Part shown: in pieces, positions 46,148 to 57,305 of the stretch
How the letters are laid out: each line of letters opens with the position of its first letter
Position numbering within the stretch: position 1 is the stretch's first letter
From: Ichthyophis bannanicus
Taxonomy: Eukaryota; Chordata; Amphibia; Gymnophiona; Ichthyophiidae
DNA: 64,000 bases
Assembly: GCA_033557465.1 (NCBI GenBank)
Contig: CM066043.1
Coordinates: 79,948,662-80,012,661, forward strand
Direction: 5' to 3'
Program-made: the position numbers and the translations under genes
Notes under the pieces: generated by a model
What the model saw: only the letters and a program-made list of their open reading frames with translations
Database searches by the model: none
What the model was told of the DNA's origin: nothing

Positions 46148-46629
46148 AACCCAGTTTTACACAACATTTACAATACAGCACCAAGTTCAGCACTTTCCCA
46201 CACTGAGATCATGCTGCAGAAACCAAGACATAACCAGGACCCTTGCTGTCTGCAGCATGCCTTTTTTTACACTGAGGTCAAATGCTGAATGCCCAAGCAC
46301 CAAGAAAATGTTTTTAATGTCACTATATTACACTGAATGGCCTACATACTATAACAGAAATGTATTTTTTTTTCTAGTTTCCTTGTTTTTATTTAGTTTG
46401 AAAAATTTGCAAAGTCCATGTAATGCAATACTTTTTTTTTCATCTAACACAACACAGATCTCCACAAGACTATAAACTCATTAGTTATTAACATTATAGA
46501 TTTTGGCCATTGGCAGACATCAAGCCCACAACAGAAAAATAATTTGTATACACAATAGAATATTAAAATGCTAGAATGCTTTACAGAAAAAAACATTCAC
46601 TGTATATAGCTATCTGAAGCCCACATTAC
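46148..46629 (-). other. SIN3A intron remainder
   Basis: AT-rich intron between DIRS-D and the upstream exon. No gene or repeat is recognised. The splice donor of the exon is at 46629-46628 (gtaatg). Confidence 0.6.
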
Positions 46630-46806
46630 CTTTAGTCTTTGAAACTGCTGCTGCCCTTGAACAGGAGCTGCTGGAGGCGTTGCATGGGTGTGACTCTGCA
46701 CCACTTGGCCACCATGTGCCTGCGCTGGTGTGGTATGGTGGTGTCCACTGTGGACAGTCGCTATAGAGGGCCCATGACTGCTTGAACTCTGTGGTACAGC
46801 AGACAC
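46630..46806 (-). CDS. SIN3A: SIN3A exon: Q/H-rich N-terminal region leading into PAH1
   Basis: 177 nt, 59 codons in phase 0: [20 protein letters not shown], then [20 protein letters not shown], then [19 protein letters not shown]. The histidine/glutamine-rich segment and the [10 protein letters not shown] lead-in to PAH1 match vertebrate SIN3A N-terminal exons, with substitutions typical of a distant species. Acceptor ctgcag (AG at 46808-46807), donor gtaatg. It is the most upstream SIN3A exon visible. At least 17 kb of intron lies further 5' on the minus strand, so the start codon exon is outside the window. Confidence 0.97.
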
Positions 46807-47734
46807 CTGCAGATCAAAGAAACTATCCTGTGACAAGCAGTCCACCAAGACAACAAACATTGCTAAAGCAAATTACATTTGACAATCTATTATCACCAGA
46901 AGTGCCCCAGTTCTGTACCAGGGCAGCTTGAGAGCTCCAATTCAGAAAGTAAGTGCTTGAGGACTCTATAAATTATAGAAACAAAAGGAGGGCGTAATTG
47001 ATGACAGAGATAGACTGCTATTTCTCTCCACCGTTAGAAGAACAAAAAATATATTTGCGAGTTCCAAAACAGTTAAAATACAGTAATATATGGGAGATCA
47101 ATTCAGCTATATTGTCAACATTTTTTTAAATATCTTATGAATTCAGACATCTGAAATCATATGTATGGGGGTTACATGATGACACAGCTGACTCTAGAGG
47201 GCTTGCATGGATTGGAGAGAGCACTCCCCTGGAACAGGATTGAGATGCAATAGCCTACCATGTTTGGGAAGTGAAGACACTGACAGGCTGTCTTCCATGG
47301 CTTAAGTCACGGTCAGTAGTTAGACTGGAGCCCTTGTTCTCTATGGCTCACATGGCTTATCCTCAGAGCTGAAGTTGAGCTAGGTCTTGCCCATTCCCCA
47401 CCTAAACTCCCAAGGGACCCCCCTCCTCCTTCCATGGCCTCCATGTCCTTGGGAAGGGGGGCATTCACTGATCCCAGGCATGGAGGGCCTCTCTGTTCTT
47501 GCCCTCCCCTGAATATCTATCCCTGCAGGCCAACGCTTTAGCCACAAGGGTCTTCATAGTTTCTCTGCCACATGCAGTATGAGGTTCCCGAGTGACACTT
47601 CATATAAAAATGCAGTTTTTCCAAGTGATCATATGTGCAATCCTTTGGGAGCAAAACACTAGATCATTTCAACACTACCATGCATTTGGGTTCACTGCGG
47701 AATAGTGAGATTCACATATACCAAGGATACAGCA
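46807..47734 (-). other. SIN3A intron, no gene seen
   Basis: Unique-looking sequence with no open frame of note. 47380-47500 is C-rich (ccccacctaaactcccaagg, then gacccccctcctccttcc) but has no recognisable element. Confidence 0.55.
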
Positions 47735-48002
47735 CAGTTACTTACCTGTAATAGGTGATCTCTGGGAACAGCAGGAATAGGTCTTCACATATGGGTACAT
47801 CGGTACCGACGGAGTCTGCGCAGGAACGCTTCCCAGCGTCCAATCAAAGAGCTTTTGGAAGCATCCCACCACGCCTGCGTGTTGCCTTCCCGCCTTTCCC
47901 AACTGCCTCTCCTCAGTTAAGTTTTAAAGCTGAGACAAAGAGAGAGAGAGAGAGGAAAGGAAAGATAGATAGAGATACAACTCCTGGGGAGGTGGGTGGG
48001 TT

Positions 48003-48100
48003 GTGAAGACTTATTCCTGCTGTTCCCAGAGATCACCTGTTACAGGTAAGTAACTGTGCTATCTCCAGGAACAAGCAGGAATGAGTCTTCACATATGGGG
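48003..48100. repeat. Internal complementary region of DIRS-F
   Basis: gtgaagacttattcctgctg, then ttcccagagatcacctgtta, is the complement of the F left terminus, including its family-specific gggaacagcagg. tatctccaggaacaagcagg, then aatgagtcttcacatatggg, is the complement of its right terminus. Confidence 0.85.
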
Positions 48101-49960
48101 ACTCCCAAGCTAAGATGCCTGGAGTCCCAGCATGTTATAGGTTGGAACATGCTATCTCGCACAACACCAGGCATCCTGAGGATGGAGGGTAGGAGTTGAA
48201 GAAAGAAAGGTGCTGTGGAACAGCTAACCTAGCATAGGACTGCAGAGAAGGAGTCCATGTGTGGATGATAATTATCATCAATGATATTGAAGGAATATTG
48301 CAATATGGACCTCCCCTAACAGGATTACACAGCAGTAAGGAGATTCATGGGATCTACTGGGGAAGCCAGTAGAGGAACCTCACTGTGAAGTGGAGGTAAT
48401 AAACCTGTAGGAAAAAAGAGTGGAGGTCAGATTCCTGAAAGGTAAGAGGGAACCCTGGTGAGAACTGGGGTAGTACCAAAAACGGTGGGCCTTCAGCGGA
48501 AGGCTTTATGATAAAAGCCGAACTCTTTTGGCGACAGAGTGGTTCACCTTTGGGAGCAAAAAGAGAAGGCTGACCGGATTGTATAAACATGCACAGTCCT
48601 TGTGGGAGGAAAAGGTATGGAAACCCCTTGTATCCCAAAAGAAAGGACAGACGCCTGAGGCGTTAGAGCCTGTGATTAGCTGAAGATCCGCAATGTCTCT
48701 CCTAACTGGGGTCAGCTAGGAGAGATACTGGAACATGGAGAGCTTCAGAGGTACGTAAACCTTAAGGTTATGGTGGAAGTTGTTAACTACCACAAAAGTG
48801 GTTGTGAGTGTGGAACCCCAAACATGCTGGATAGCATAGGTATGGGTAAAGCCCATCTGTCAGAATCATATAGCTATATGAGCCTGGACAGTCAGGTAGA
48901 TAAATGCAGGATACCTATCTACCCATAGTAAATATCTCGACAGATAGATAGATATATGAGAATATATCTATAGTGAGATATGAAGGGCATAAAATACACA
49001 CAAAGATAGACATAGACATCTGTAAGATGTATGCTACAGATATGAATATATAGGCCTCTATATGGGTGTCTGCAATGAAGCAGACAGAGATATGCCTATA
49101 GAACGGTATTCACATAGGAAAATGTGGAGAGGAAAGATTCATCTAATAACAAGAAGGTGGAACCTACTTGAGAAGATATATAGAGAATCTGTTCCCACTG
49201 GTTATGAGCTACAGGGATGCTAGGTAGTGAAATAACCAGGACGGTTACGTGAAAAGCAGAGGATGATATCAGTCTGCAGCCAGCAAGTCCCGAGTATTTT
49301 AGAACTCTAGCATGGTAAATGAACAGGAGACGCATAAAAATGAGATTCCATGCTGACCTGCTTAAGGGCAAAGAGGTATCATGCGTTCTTACCATGAGGA
49401 CGAGCTGCAAGGAGAAAAGCATATTCCCGATTGGAAATACTATGGACCAAAGGATGAAATTGGCAACTCCTTAAGCTTTCACATAAGAGAAGGCCTATGT
49501 CCTTTATATTAAAAAGGAGATCCTTTCTAGTCATGGGAGACATGACTGAAAAAGCCTTTTCCAGCCATCTAGGACAGCTGTTGGAGAAAAAAAACCCCAT
49601 GCTCTCTAGCAAGGGCCCATAGTGGAGAGCTTCTCTGTAGGATTGCAGCTTGGTAAGAAGGTAAAAAGAATGGAGCTGAAGAAGACTTACAAAGTAGTGA
49701 GTCTATAGAAAGGAAAAAAGACATGCTGGCACAAGAACTATCATTTGATAGTGGTTAGACCTCTTTCCCTAGCAGGAAGAAGAGGAGAACCCTGTGCTCT
49801 ATAGGCATGAACATCCTGACAGCTCATAGAACATAGAAACAAATGGATGTCTTTTGGGAAGAGATCCATGTCTAGGGTTTAGAATGAGAGCAGTGGATTG
49901 CCTCTATTGAGAAGAAGCAACTGCGGATTCTAACCCCCAGAGTCACAAGCATCTGATGAA
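48101..49960. other. Non-coding filler of DIRS-F
   Basis: AT-rich DNA with GATA/TAGA-rich stretches at about 48890-49100 and no long frame. It takes the place where B and D carry RT-RNase H and recombinase. Source unknown. Confidence 0.6.
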
Positions 49961-49966
49961 GATTGA

Positions 49967-52134
49967 TCAGAAACCCTGCAGTTGCTGGGTTTGCTGAGCC
50001 TGGTAAGAGGTTGAATTCTGCAGACCAGGACGATGCTTCCCCTGTTTGGGAACATCTGCATGATGGGCAAATGATGCATAAAACCTTCTTCTCCTATAGT
50101 AAGAAGGTTTGGCAGGACATTTCCTACCTACTGGGACAGAAGAAGGTGCAGAACAGCCCTTAGGAACAGGCAAGTCAGTGGACAACTGAGTAACCTGACG
50201 TAAAGACTCCTTGTTGAAAAGATTGTCTCCAGTACAAGGAGTATGTCCCAGTCTTTGCTGTGCCCATTTGTCTAAGTCTGAAGCCAGGCTCTACGTCGTG
50301 CCCCTATAGATATAGCAGAAATCCTGCTAGCAGACTCAAAAGAGTCTAGGGAAGCACGAGTAAGAAAGCAAGAGATACTCTGGAGATGCTTAAGCAGTGA
50401 AGAATAGCCTGCACTCTTGGACTCTGGAAGAGAAGGAGTCAAAAGATGTAATTGCTTTGTGACCTCCTCAAGAGACAGACTCATATAAAAAATATATGAG
50501 AGAATTCTTGCAGAAAGCACAGATGTCTGGAAGGCTTGACGTCCAAAGGCATCTAGTGTCTTAGACTCACGACCTGGCGGATAAGAAGAGTGCTTTTTCT
50601 TACTCTTTATCCGCCTCATTGCTGATTCCACTACTATGGAATGATGAGGAAGTTGAGTCTTTTGAAACCCTGGAGAGGGGGGCACCTGATATAAGAGATC
50701 AGTTGCTCTGGAAGGTGGGGGTACCCTTAAAGGTGTTTCCCACATTCCTAGAAGGAGATCCTGCAAGGAATGATGCAAAGGAAGCATTATGTTCTCCTTT
50801 GCTTTGGTAGAAAAAGAGCCTTGTGCAGGATCATGTCCTGGGATAGGAATGGCAAGAGATCTTGCTATATCCAGGAGGAAACTCTGAAAAGAGGGATCCC
50901 CAACAGGAATCTCCCTTGGACAGGTTAGATCTGAAGAACTAGCCTGAGCACCAACAGAACTATCCAAATATATGGGAATAGAAGATCCTGCAGAGTGCAG
51001 TGTGGAATGCTTAAGGGATGGTCGCCGATACTGGTTGTCAGGAGCAGCGACCGTCATTACCACATTGTCCATGCCAGGTATCGACTCCAAGCTTGGTATA
51101 GAAGGGAGCGATCCTGTTGAAAAAAGCATGGCAGGAGTTGGGCACGATGTTACTGTGGATACCGGTACCGATGCCAATACCAGTACCGATGTCGGAGTCG
51201 AGCCCGACAGAGACATCGAAGCAGTAATCAGTGACCGTTCAATCGGTACCGGGGTAACCGAAAACCTTCGGCCGCTATCCTCGGTACCGAGGCAGCGGTA
51301 TCAATCGGTGTCGGTACCAAAGCGTATTGGTACCCAGTCTTCCAGACTAGAGATCGATTCCAAACTCGGCATCGGGGGCAGCTCAATCGGCCCCGAAGGA
51401 ACCGAGAGTTGCGGATCCGAATCATCGGAACCGAGTCTTCGGTACCACCGAGAGCCGGTACCAAGGCGAGTCGGTACCCAGTCCTCCAGACTGGAGATCG
51501 ATTCGAGACTCGGCATCGAAAAAAGCGAGGCTATCGATGCACGTCTGGAGGGTACCGATGTCAGTGGTAGTATCGGTGCTGGTACCGATAAAGGAAAGTC
51601 AGTCTGGAGAGAATCCACCGGTCCCGAAGGCACCGAGGACGCCAGATGACCATCCCTGGTGAGGAGTGTTTCATCCAACACCAGTGCCGATGCCGGGGTA
51701 TCGGTACCGCTCGAAGCGGCTGCCACCACCGGACACGGCTCAGGTATGTTCTGTGAGGGGTGAACCCCAGGAACAACCTGTAACCCCTGAAAGGCTTTGG
51801 AGACCGAAGACTCCCGCTGGGGTTTTGAAACCAGTGGGCCCTCGAGGGCAAGGCCGGAGCCATCTACATGCTGTGCATGAGACCTACCACTCGAGGGCTG
51901 GCTAGTCTTAACAGACTGTTTGTGGGTTACCTGATCCTGTGTAGAAGAAGGAGGGGACGGTGCCCCGAAGTTGGAGGGAAACCATGTATCGAGGGAACCT
52001 CGATGTTGAAGACCTCTTCTCACCAAACTGTTGTCAGGACCCAAGCAGGTTAGACACAGACTTCGAGGGTCTAAAAATAAAGTTGTACCGCCACAGTCTG
52101 AACATTTCTTGGAGAAAGTGGCTGGCGGTTCCAT
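49967..52134 (-). pseudogene. DIRS-F gag
   Basis: Starts at 52134: FSKKCSDCGGTTLFLDPRSL, then CLTCLGPDN, the same CxxC...CxxCLG plan as the other gags. A Ser/Pro/Val-rich middle follows, with a repeated unit (MPSLESISSLEDWVP twice, and a variant IPSLESIPGMDNVV after a frame change near 51300-51216). The capsid-like part at 50850-50272 (LQDLLLGMWETPLRVPPP, GFQKTQLPHHSIVVESAM, RKSKKKHS-like basic) is the region best conserved with B and D. The C-terminal tail with KPSYYRRRRFYASF ends at 49967. Two frame changes interrupt an otherwise long frame. Confidence 0.8.
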
Positions 52135-52515
52135 GAAGGAAAAAGAAGAGGCCTAAAAGGCCTAAGGAACCGTGGGACACTATGAAGAAAAAATATCCCA
52201 TGAAAAAGGAAGATTTTACAATAAAAGAAAAGAAAACACCGGCGGTACCGGTGGCGTTGGGAAGACAGCCGCGACCACAAGAAAACTAAAGAAATAAAAC
52301 AAGAATTTTCTGCGGTGACAGGAGGACGTCCTGCCGGCTCCGCGGAAAACGAAAACTGAGGAGAGGCAGTTGGGAAAGGCAGGAAGGCAGCACGCAGGCG
52401 TGGTGGGATGCTTCCAAAAGCTCTTTGATTGGACGCCGGGAAGCGTTCCTGCGCAGACTCCGTCGGTACCGACGTACCCATATGTGAAGACTCATTCCTG
52501 CTTGTTCCTGGAGAT

Positions 52516-53499
52516 TTCTGCTTCCCTTCCCAAGCACAGCTGAATGGAGCAGGTTGAGAAAATGTGGCCTTAAGAATGCTTTGCTATACCTAGCTTAGTT
52601 CTGAGTCAAGTATAGAAGAGTGACTTGTGTGTTTTGAACCCCAAAAAGGCAGAGAGTTTGTGAAGAAGCTGCCAGGAAGTGATCGGAGAGCAAAGTAGCC
52701 ATGAGGATGTTTCTACAGCAAGCATACTGGGACAGCAGTGACTGATGGTTGCCTGACTAAGGACTACTCAAATTGAACTATGGTAATTCTGCTTTATTTC
52801 AGGGATGCTGTGATACAGTGTATGTTGATTCATATATGAGCGATGTGCAATGGTTTGGTGCACGCATAGGGCTGGGATGGTGGGAGAGTGATATATGCTG
52901 GTTTAGTGCTGGGTATATGTGTAGTTTCAGGATGGGATGCTTGGCAAAGCTCGAAATAGGAACAGGTGGCAGCGTGTTGTGAAGCTGTTATTGTGCAAAA
53001 AAGTACACATGCATCTCCCAGAGTATTTGAGCAAGTATATGGTCAGCTCGGAGTGGAGTTTATGGAAACTGAAAGATGTGTGTGTGTGTTACTGGCTACT
53101 TGGGAAGAGGGTGAGATGGGATAGAATTAGTTTTGGGAAGTATGTGAGGGCAGATATGGAATGGATCTGTACGGCAGATGGGGTGGGAGGTGGACTGGGT
53201 GAAGGTAGGCTAGGAGGGAATTCCATAGTGATAGGGCAAGAAAAAGCAGACTGATGGGTGGTGGAAAGTTAAACTATGATGTACAGAGGGAAGAGCAAGA
53301 AGGTTTTGATGTTGGGAATGGGTAAAGCAGGTGGAGGAAGGAGTGAGATGTAATGTGATATAGGGGAATGCCAGCATAAAGGCAATATTACTTGAGAAGA
53401 ATCTGGACTTTTATTCAGTAAGAGACAGGGAGCCAGTGATGGAGGATAGGGTAAGAGGATCATATTTCCATGAGCTTTATAGTAATGTTTTGCACATTT
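52516..53499. other. Intron segment, nothing recognised
   Basis: G/A-rich sequence with a short gtgtgtgtgt run near 53080. No protein similarity was recognised on either strand; the longest frame (52937-53254) has no domain features. Confidence 0.5.
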
Positions 53500-54039
53500 T
53501 GGAGCTGTTTCAAGGAGTGGACAGGAAGCCCTTGAAGGGCCCATCTCCCCTCTTTCCTAGTGAAGGGAACATGGGTGACTCAGCCTTATTGGCCGCTTTG
53601 CAGGAGACTGTGGATGGTGCCATAGAAAAAAAAAAAAAAAAAAAAGAGATCACTGGCCAGCTCTGAGTTCCAAAACTCACTCTTTTAGCCGTTCCCCTAT
53701 TAGTAAGGGTCCAGTGACTGCAGTTTCTCCCGCGGTTGGGGGCCATACTCTTATCAGGGAACATTTGGTGTCTGGGTTGTCATCCCCTGAGTTCTTGGCC
53801 TTTCTGCAGCAGGCTTGGCCCTTCTGCAGTGGAAACTCAGCACCTGGATTCTCCAGGTCCTTTCTCTCTTTCCACTTGTTCAGAAGAGGGGCAGGCAATG
53901 ATTCGGAGCCTGGCTCCGGTGCTGCCTTCTAAACGTCCTCGGTGAAGGATGGAACCTGGAGATTTAGATAAACTGTGGTTTAGTCGAGACCTGGAGTCCA
54001 GTCCTGATGCTTTAGATGACTGCAACAAAGAGGAGATTT

Positions 54040-54455
54040 CCTCCTTCAGAGGATCATGATGAAGCTGGTATCTGACAGTTCAGGAAGGACGAGTTGGCAG
54101 CTCTGATTGCTCAAGTGTCATCTGCTCTGTGTTTGACTAATCCTCCAGTGGCAGTGCAGGAGCCACAGATCCAACTCCTCCTACAAGGGGTTTGGAAATT
54201 TGATAGTCTTTCCTTTTCTGGAGATTATCAAGCATGATCCGTTCAGAGTGGGACTCATCTGACTCACCGGTAAAGAGGCTAAGGGTGTGCAAAAGACTGT
54301 ACGTCCTGCCAGAGGAGTATTGCACCACATGGTTCAGTATGCCAAAGGAGGATGCACAGGTTATGGTGATCACAAAGCAGACCACCATTCCAGTGAAAGG
54401 CTGGACAGCCTTGAAGGACACACTGGATAAGATGGACTCTCTCCTGAAGAATTAA
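54040..54455 (+). pseudogene. DIRS-G gag remnant
   Basis: Frame 54234-54455 reads DSSDSPVKRLRVCKRLYVLPEEY and then MPKEDAQVMVITKQTTIPVK, GWTALKDTLDKMDSLLKN. This pattern (LPEE...P..DA.V......TTIP..G..ALKD..D) fits capsid-like gag of another amphibian DIRS branch. An A run at about 53628-53646 lies upstream. Many stops. Confidence 0.6.
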
Positions 54456-54667
54456 ATTGCAGCTGCTGCTGCTCTCCCCCAGTTGGCTGTGTGTGCTGGC
54501 CTGACAATTTGAGCCCTTCTCCAGTGGATTCAGTCCCTCGCCCCAGAGGATATCGCTCCCCTCTTAGAAGTCTGCCATAGCCTCTCTGTCAGATGCTATC
54601 TATGATCTTGTCTGCATGGTGGCTAGGGATATTGCTCTCTCAATAGTGGCATGGTGTTGCTTCCTTT

Positions 54668-54683
54668 TAAAGGCTAACTAGCC
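54668..54683 (+). repeat. Target-site duplication of L1-1, left copy
   Basis: taaaggctaactagcc, repeated exactly at 61945-61960. The first bases overlap ttttaa, the usual L1 endonuclease nick site (TTTT/AA on the complementary reading). Confidence 0.92.
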
Positions 54684-54861
54684 GGGACTTCCGGTGGCAT
54701 GGTGAGCTGAGGGGACGTGTTCGTCTCGGCTCCGGAGCCCGCTCTCTCCCCCTTACCGATAACTTGAGATATTCCCGTGGATTCTTGCAATAAAGTGGGG
54801 GAGCTGCTCAGGGGAGAATCGGAGAGTCGTCTTATCAGTCTCATTTGACCGGAGTCGGTGT

Positions 54862-55668
54862 ATGGCCACGAAAATCCCCCGCCGAACACGAGCACGCGGT
54901 GGGGAAGCCAAAATGGCGGACGGCGGACAGGAGCCCTTGGGACCACTGGAGACCCCAGCACTGGTGGCAGAGGTATCCAGAGCAGTGGTGGGAGCCCTGG
55001 AGGCGAGACTGGGAGGTCTGTCTAACCAGATGCAAGAGGTGGCCCAAGCGGTGTCTGACTTTAATAGGAGAGTGGAGCTTGCTGAGAATCGCATAGGGTC
55101 TTTGGAGGATCAGCACGTACAAGACATAGCACGGATTAAAGACCTGGAGGAGACACTGGCTCAACATCAGGACAAGCTGGAGGACCTAGAAAACCGCAGC
55201 CGACGGAACAACTTGCGGTTTATAGGTGTTGAAGAGTCCGTCTCTGACAGAGACCTGAGACGTCATCTTGAGCAGTGGATCGCCGACACCTTGTCCTTGA
55301 CTGCGGAGGCTGGGAGAGTGATATTGGAGCGGGCACACTGGCTGGGGCCCATTCGGGCAGGCGATCGACGACCACGAGCGGTGATCGCTCGCTTCCTTAA
55401 CTCTATGCAAAAGGATGAAGTGTTAAAGGCTTCGCGACAACTGAGGCGGTCTGGAGCCTCCAACAGTCACCTCTTAATTTTCCAGGACTACTCCGCCGGA
55501 GTCTCCTTGAAGCGCCGGGCGTACAAAGACGTATATAGTAAGCTTATTGAGCGGGGGATTCGATTTACTCTTGCATATCCGGCGACTCTACGGGTTTATA
55601 GCAACCGCGGGAACCGTGCATTTTCCTCCCCCGAAGAAGCCCGGGACTACTGCAACGGACTGGGCTAA
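54862..55668 (+). CDS. L1-1 ORF1 protein, intact
   Basis: 268 residues, ATG to stop. The basic Ala/Pro-rich start (residues 1-35) is followed by a coiled coil at about residues 40-112 (heptads through MQEVAQAVSDFNRRVELAEN, HVQDIARIKDLEETLAQHQD). The L1 hallmark ENRSRRNNLRFIGVEE at about 112-127 opens the RRM-like part. LERAHWLGP and AVIARFLNSMQKDEVLK follow, and the C-terminal domain has LLIFQDYSAGVSLKRRAY and IRFTLAYPATLRVY. It should trimerise and bind L1 RNA as a chaperone. No lesion is seen. Confidence 0.9.
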   Translation: MATKIPRRTRARGGEAKMADGGQEPLGPLETPALVAEVSRAVVGALEARLGGLSNQMQEVAQAVSDFNRRVELAENRIGSLEDQHVQDIARIKDLEETLAQHQDKLEDLENRSRRNNLRFIGVEESVSDRDLRRHLEQWIADTLSLTAEAGRVILERAHWLGPIRAGDRRPRAVIARFLNSMQKDEVLKASRQLRRSGASNSHLLIFQDYSAGVSLKRRAYKDVYSKLIERGIRFTLAYPATLRVYSNRGNRAFSSPEEARDYCNGLG

Positions 55669-57305
55669 GATTTACCGGGGACTTGGATTTGTGACTGTAC
55701 ATGTGGGGATTGCACCAATGCCTTGACTCTTTTCGGTCCTGTTGGGCCTGGACCTGAGCTTTAAGACCCGCCGACAGACTTGGAGCAGAGAGCAGTGGTA
55801 GCTGTTACCTAGACCAGCTGCCTGCTGGGGGCCTTTCTGGTACCTGAACTCCCCCATGGCCGTTCCCTCACGTGGACATTCATGGACATTTGTAACAGCT
55901 CCCTAGCACCCAACGAAATGGTGTCATTGGGCCGCTGTAGCGGGAGGGATCCCTTTGTACTTTGTTAATTGTTACTTGTTTATGGGTGTGCATTTAAATC
56001 CTACTAAAGTGTTACTTGGGAACTGAGTTACTATTTAGATACTGTTTAGATACTTTTTTGCCTTCTCTTTGCTAGTTTCATTCTCTTCCAACGCTACATA
56101 CTTACTTGCTTTGAGCCACTTGAGGCGCTTTGCTTCCGGCTGCCTTTATGGGCGGCCGAAGTGGTAGAGTGGGGCGCTATGGGGGATTGGGTGGGGGGGG
56201 GGGGTGGGCCCCCTCTGGATGCGAGTTGGGGAGGGGCGGTTGAGGCATGCGCTGCACCTTGAGGATGCAGCTTGTGGGCACTATGGCTGAGAATGTTGGC
56301 GGGGCAGCGGCCCTGTGAAAATGGGGTCATGTGGGCCGCGGGGCCGCTGTCCCTCCGTTGTTTTTCTGTAATTTGCCCTCGGCCAATAGGAGTATAGCTG
56401 CTCAGCGCGTGCTAACGGTCCAGGGGAGTGCCGAGGGGAATCCCAGTGCGATGTGGTGATGTGCTTTGATTATGCTACGGTATGTACTTATTTATCTAGT
56501 TTGTATGATGTGCAATGGGCAATTATGTGCTTTTGACCTGGAGGGGGCCACCCCTCTCTCCCCCCCCTGACAATAGGTGGGTTCCCAGTCTGGGGTCGGC
56601 CCAATGCAGGCTTTTGGGAGTTTCAATGTCTCTGTGTACCCACTGTAGTGGTTGGGGGGGGGGTAGTGCTAGGGGGGAAGGTTGCTGGTTAGCGGGCTGC
56701 TTCCTTTCTTTTCTCTCTAAGAAGACCTCTCCTACTTCTTGCTGGTACTCTATATATTTTTGATGGCTTGGGAGCAGTGGCTGCCCTTTTGGAATTGACA
56801 GTGTCATTCGATGGGGATCTTTATCTGTAATGCTCCTGGGGTGGCCACAATAGCAAGGCGGAGCGGGGTTGGAGGGATGTAGCAAGAAGAATAAATAGCG
56901 GGATGAAGAGGGGGAGGGGCGGGGGGGCCTACATGCTACTGAAGTCTAGGTGGGGCCAGCTCCGGCTGGGGTTGGACTGGTGGAGGTATTGGGGGGGAAG
57001 GGAAAGAGGGGGGGAGGGCTGGAGGGGGGATTTTAGTGGTGGGTGGGAGGTGGGAGGGGAGAGGGGGGGGGAGGGGGAACTCAGTGCTAGGATTCTATCT
57101 GTACAAGATACGGAAGGGGGGATAGGCTTGATTGGTTGGGGAAGGGAGGTGGATGGGGTTCTTTCATGTTTTGGAGGGAGAGCATGGAGTGTCTGGCTGC
57201 TTAGGTGCGGGTGGTCTGCAACATTATTCGAGGAGGCTCTTGGCTGGGGGGGCCTCCTCTTTATGGTATATTCGCTGAATATGTTTTGGCTTCTTGGCTT
57301 TCTCT
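55669..57305 (+). other. L1-1 inter-ORF spacer, G-run-rich
   Basis: 1.6 kb with no convincing protein. It contains repeated long G runs on the plus strand (about 56190-56206, 56655-56665, 56904-56930 and 56988-57078). Frames here (for example 56903-57319) are composition artefacts rich in Gly/Trp/Arg. Unusually long for an L1-type ORF1-ORF2 spacer. Confidence 0.75.

Larger units (their letters stand above)
47735..52515 (-). mobile_element. Non-autonomous DIRS-like element, gag only (DIRS-F)
   Basis: Left terminus gttacttacctgtaataggt, then gatctctgggaacagcagga. Right terminus gtacccatatgtgaagactc, then attcctgcttgttcctggag. The internal complementary region lies at 48003-48100. Between it and gag there are 1.86 kb (48101-49960) with no RT, RNase H or recombinase similarity that I can find on either strand. 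The ends match DIRS piece A, so A-type elements are candidate helpers. Confidence 0.82.

Noticed and set aside
52773..53254. Two overlapping plus ORFs as host exons
   Set aside because: No splice-bounded conservation, no domain, and the sequence looks like unassigned intron or repeat.
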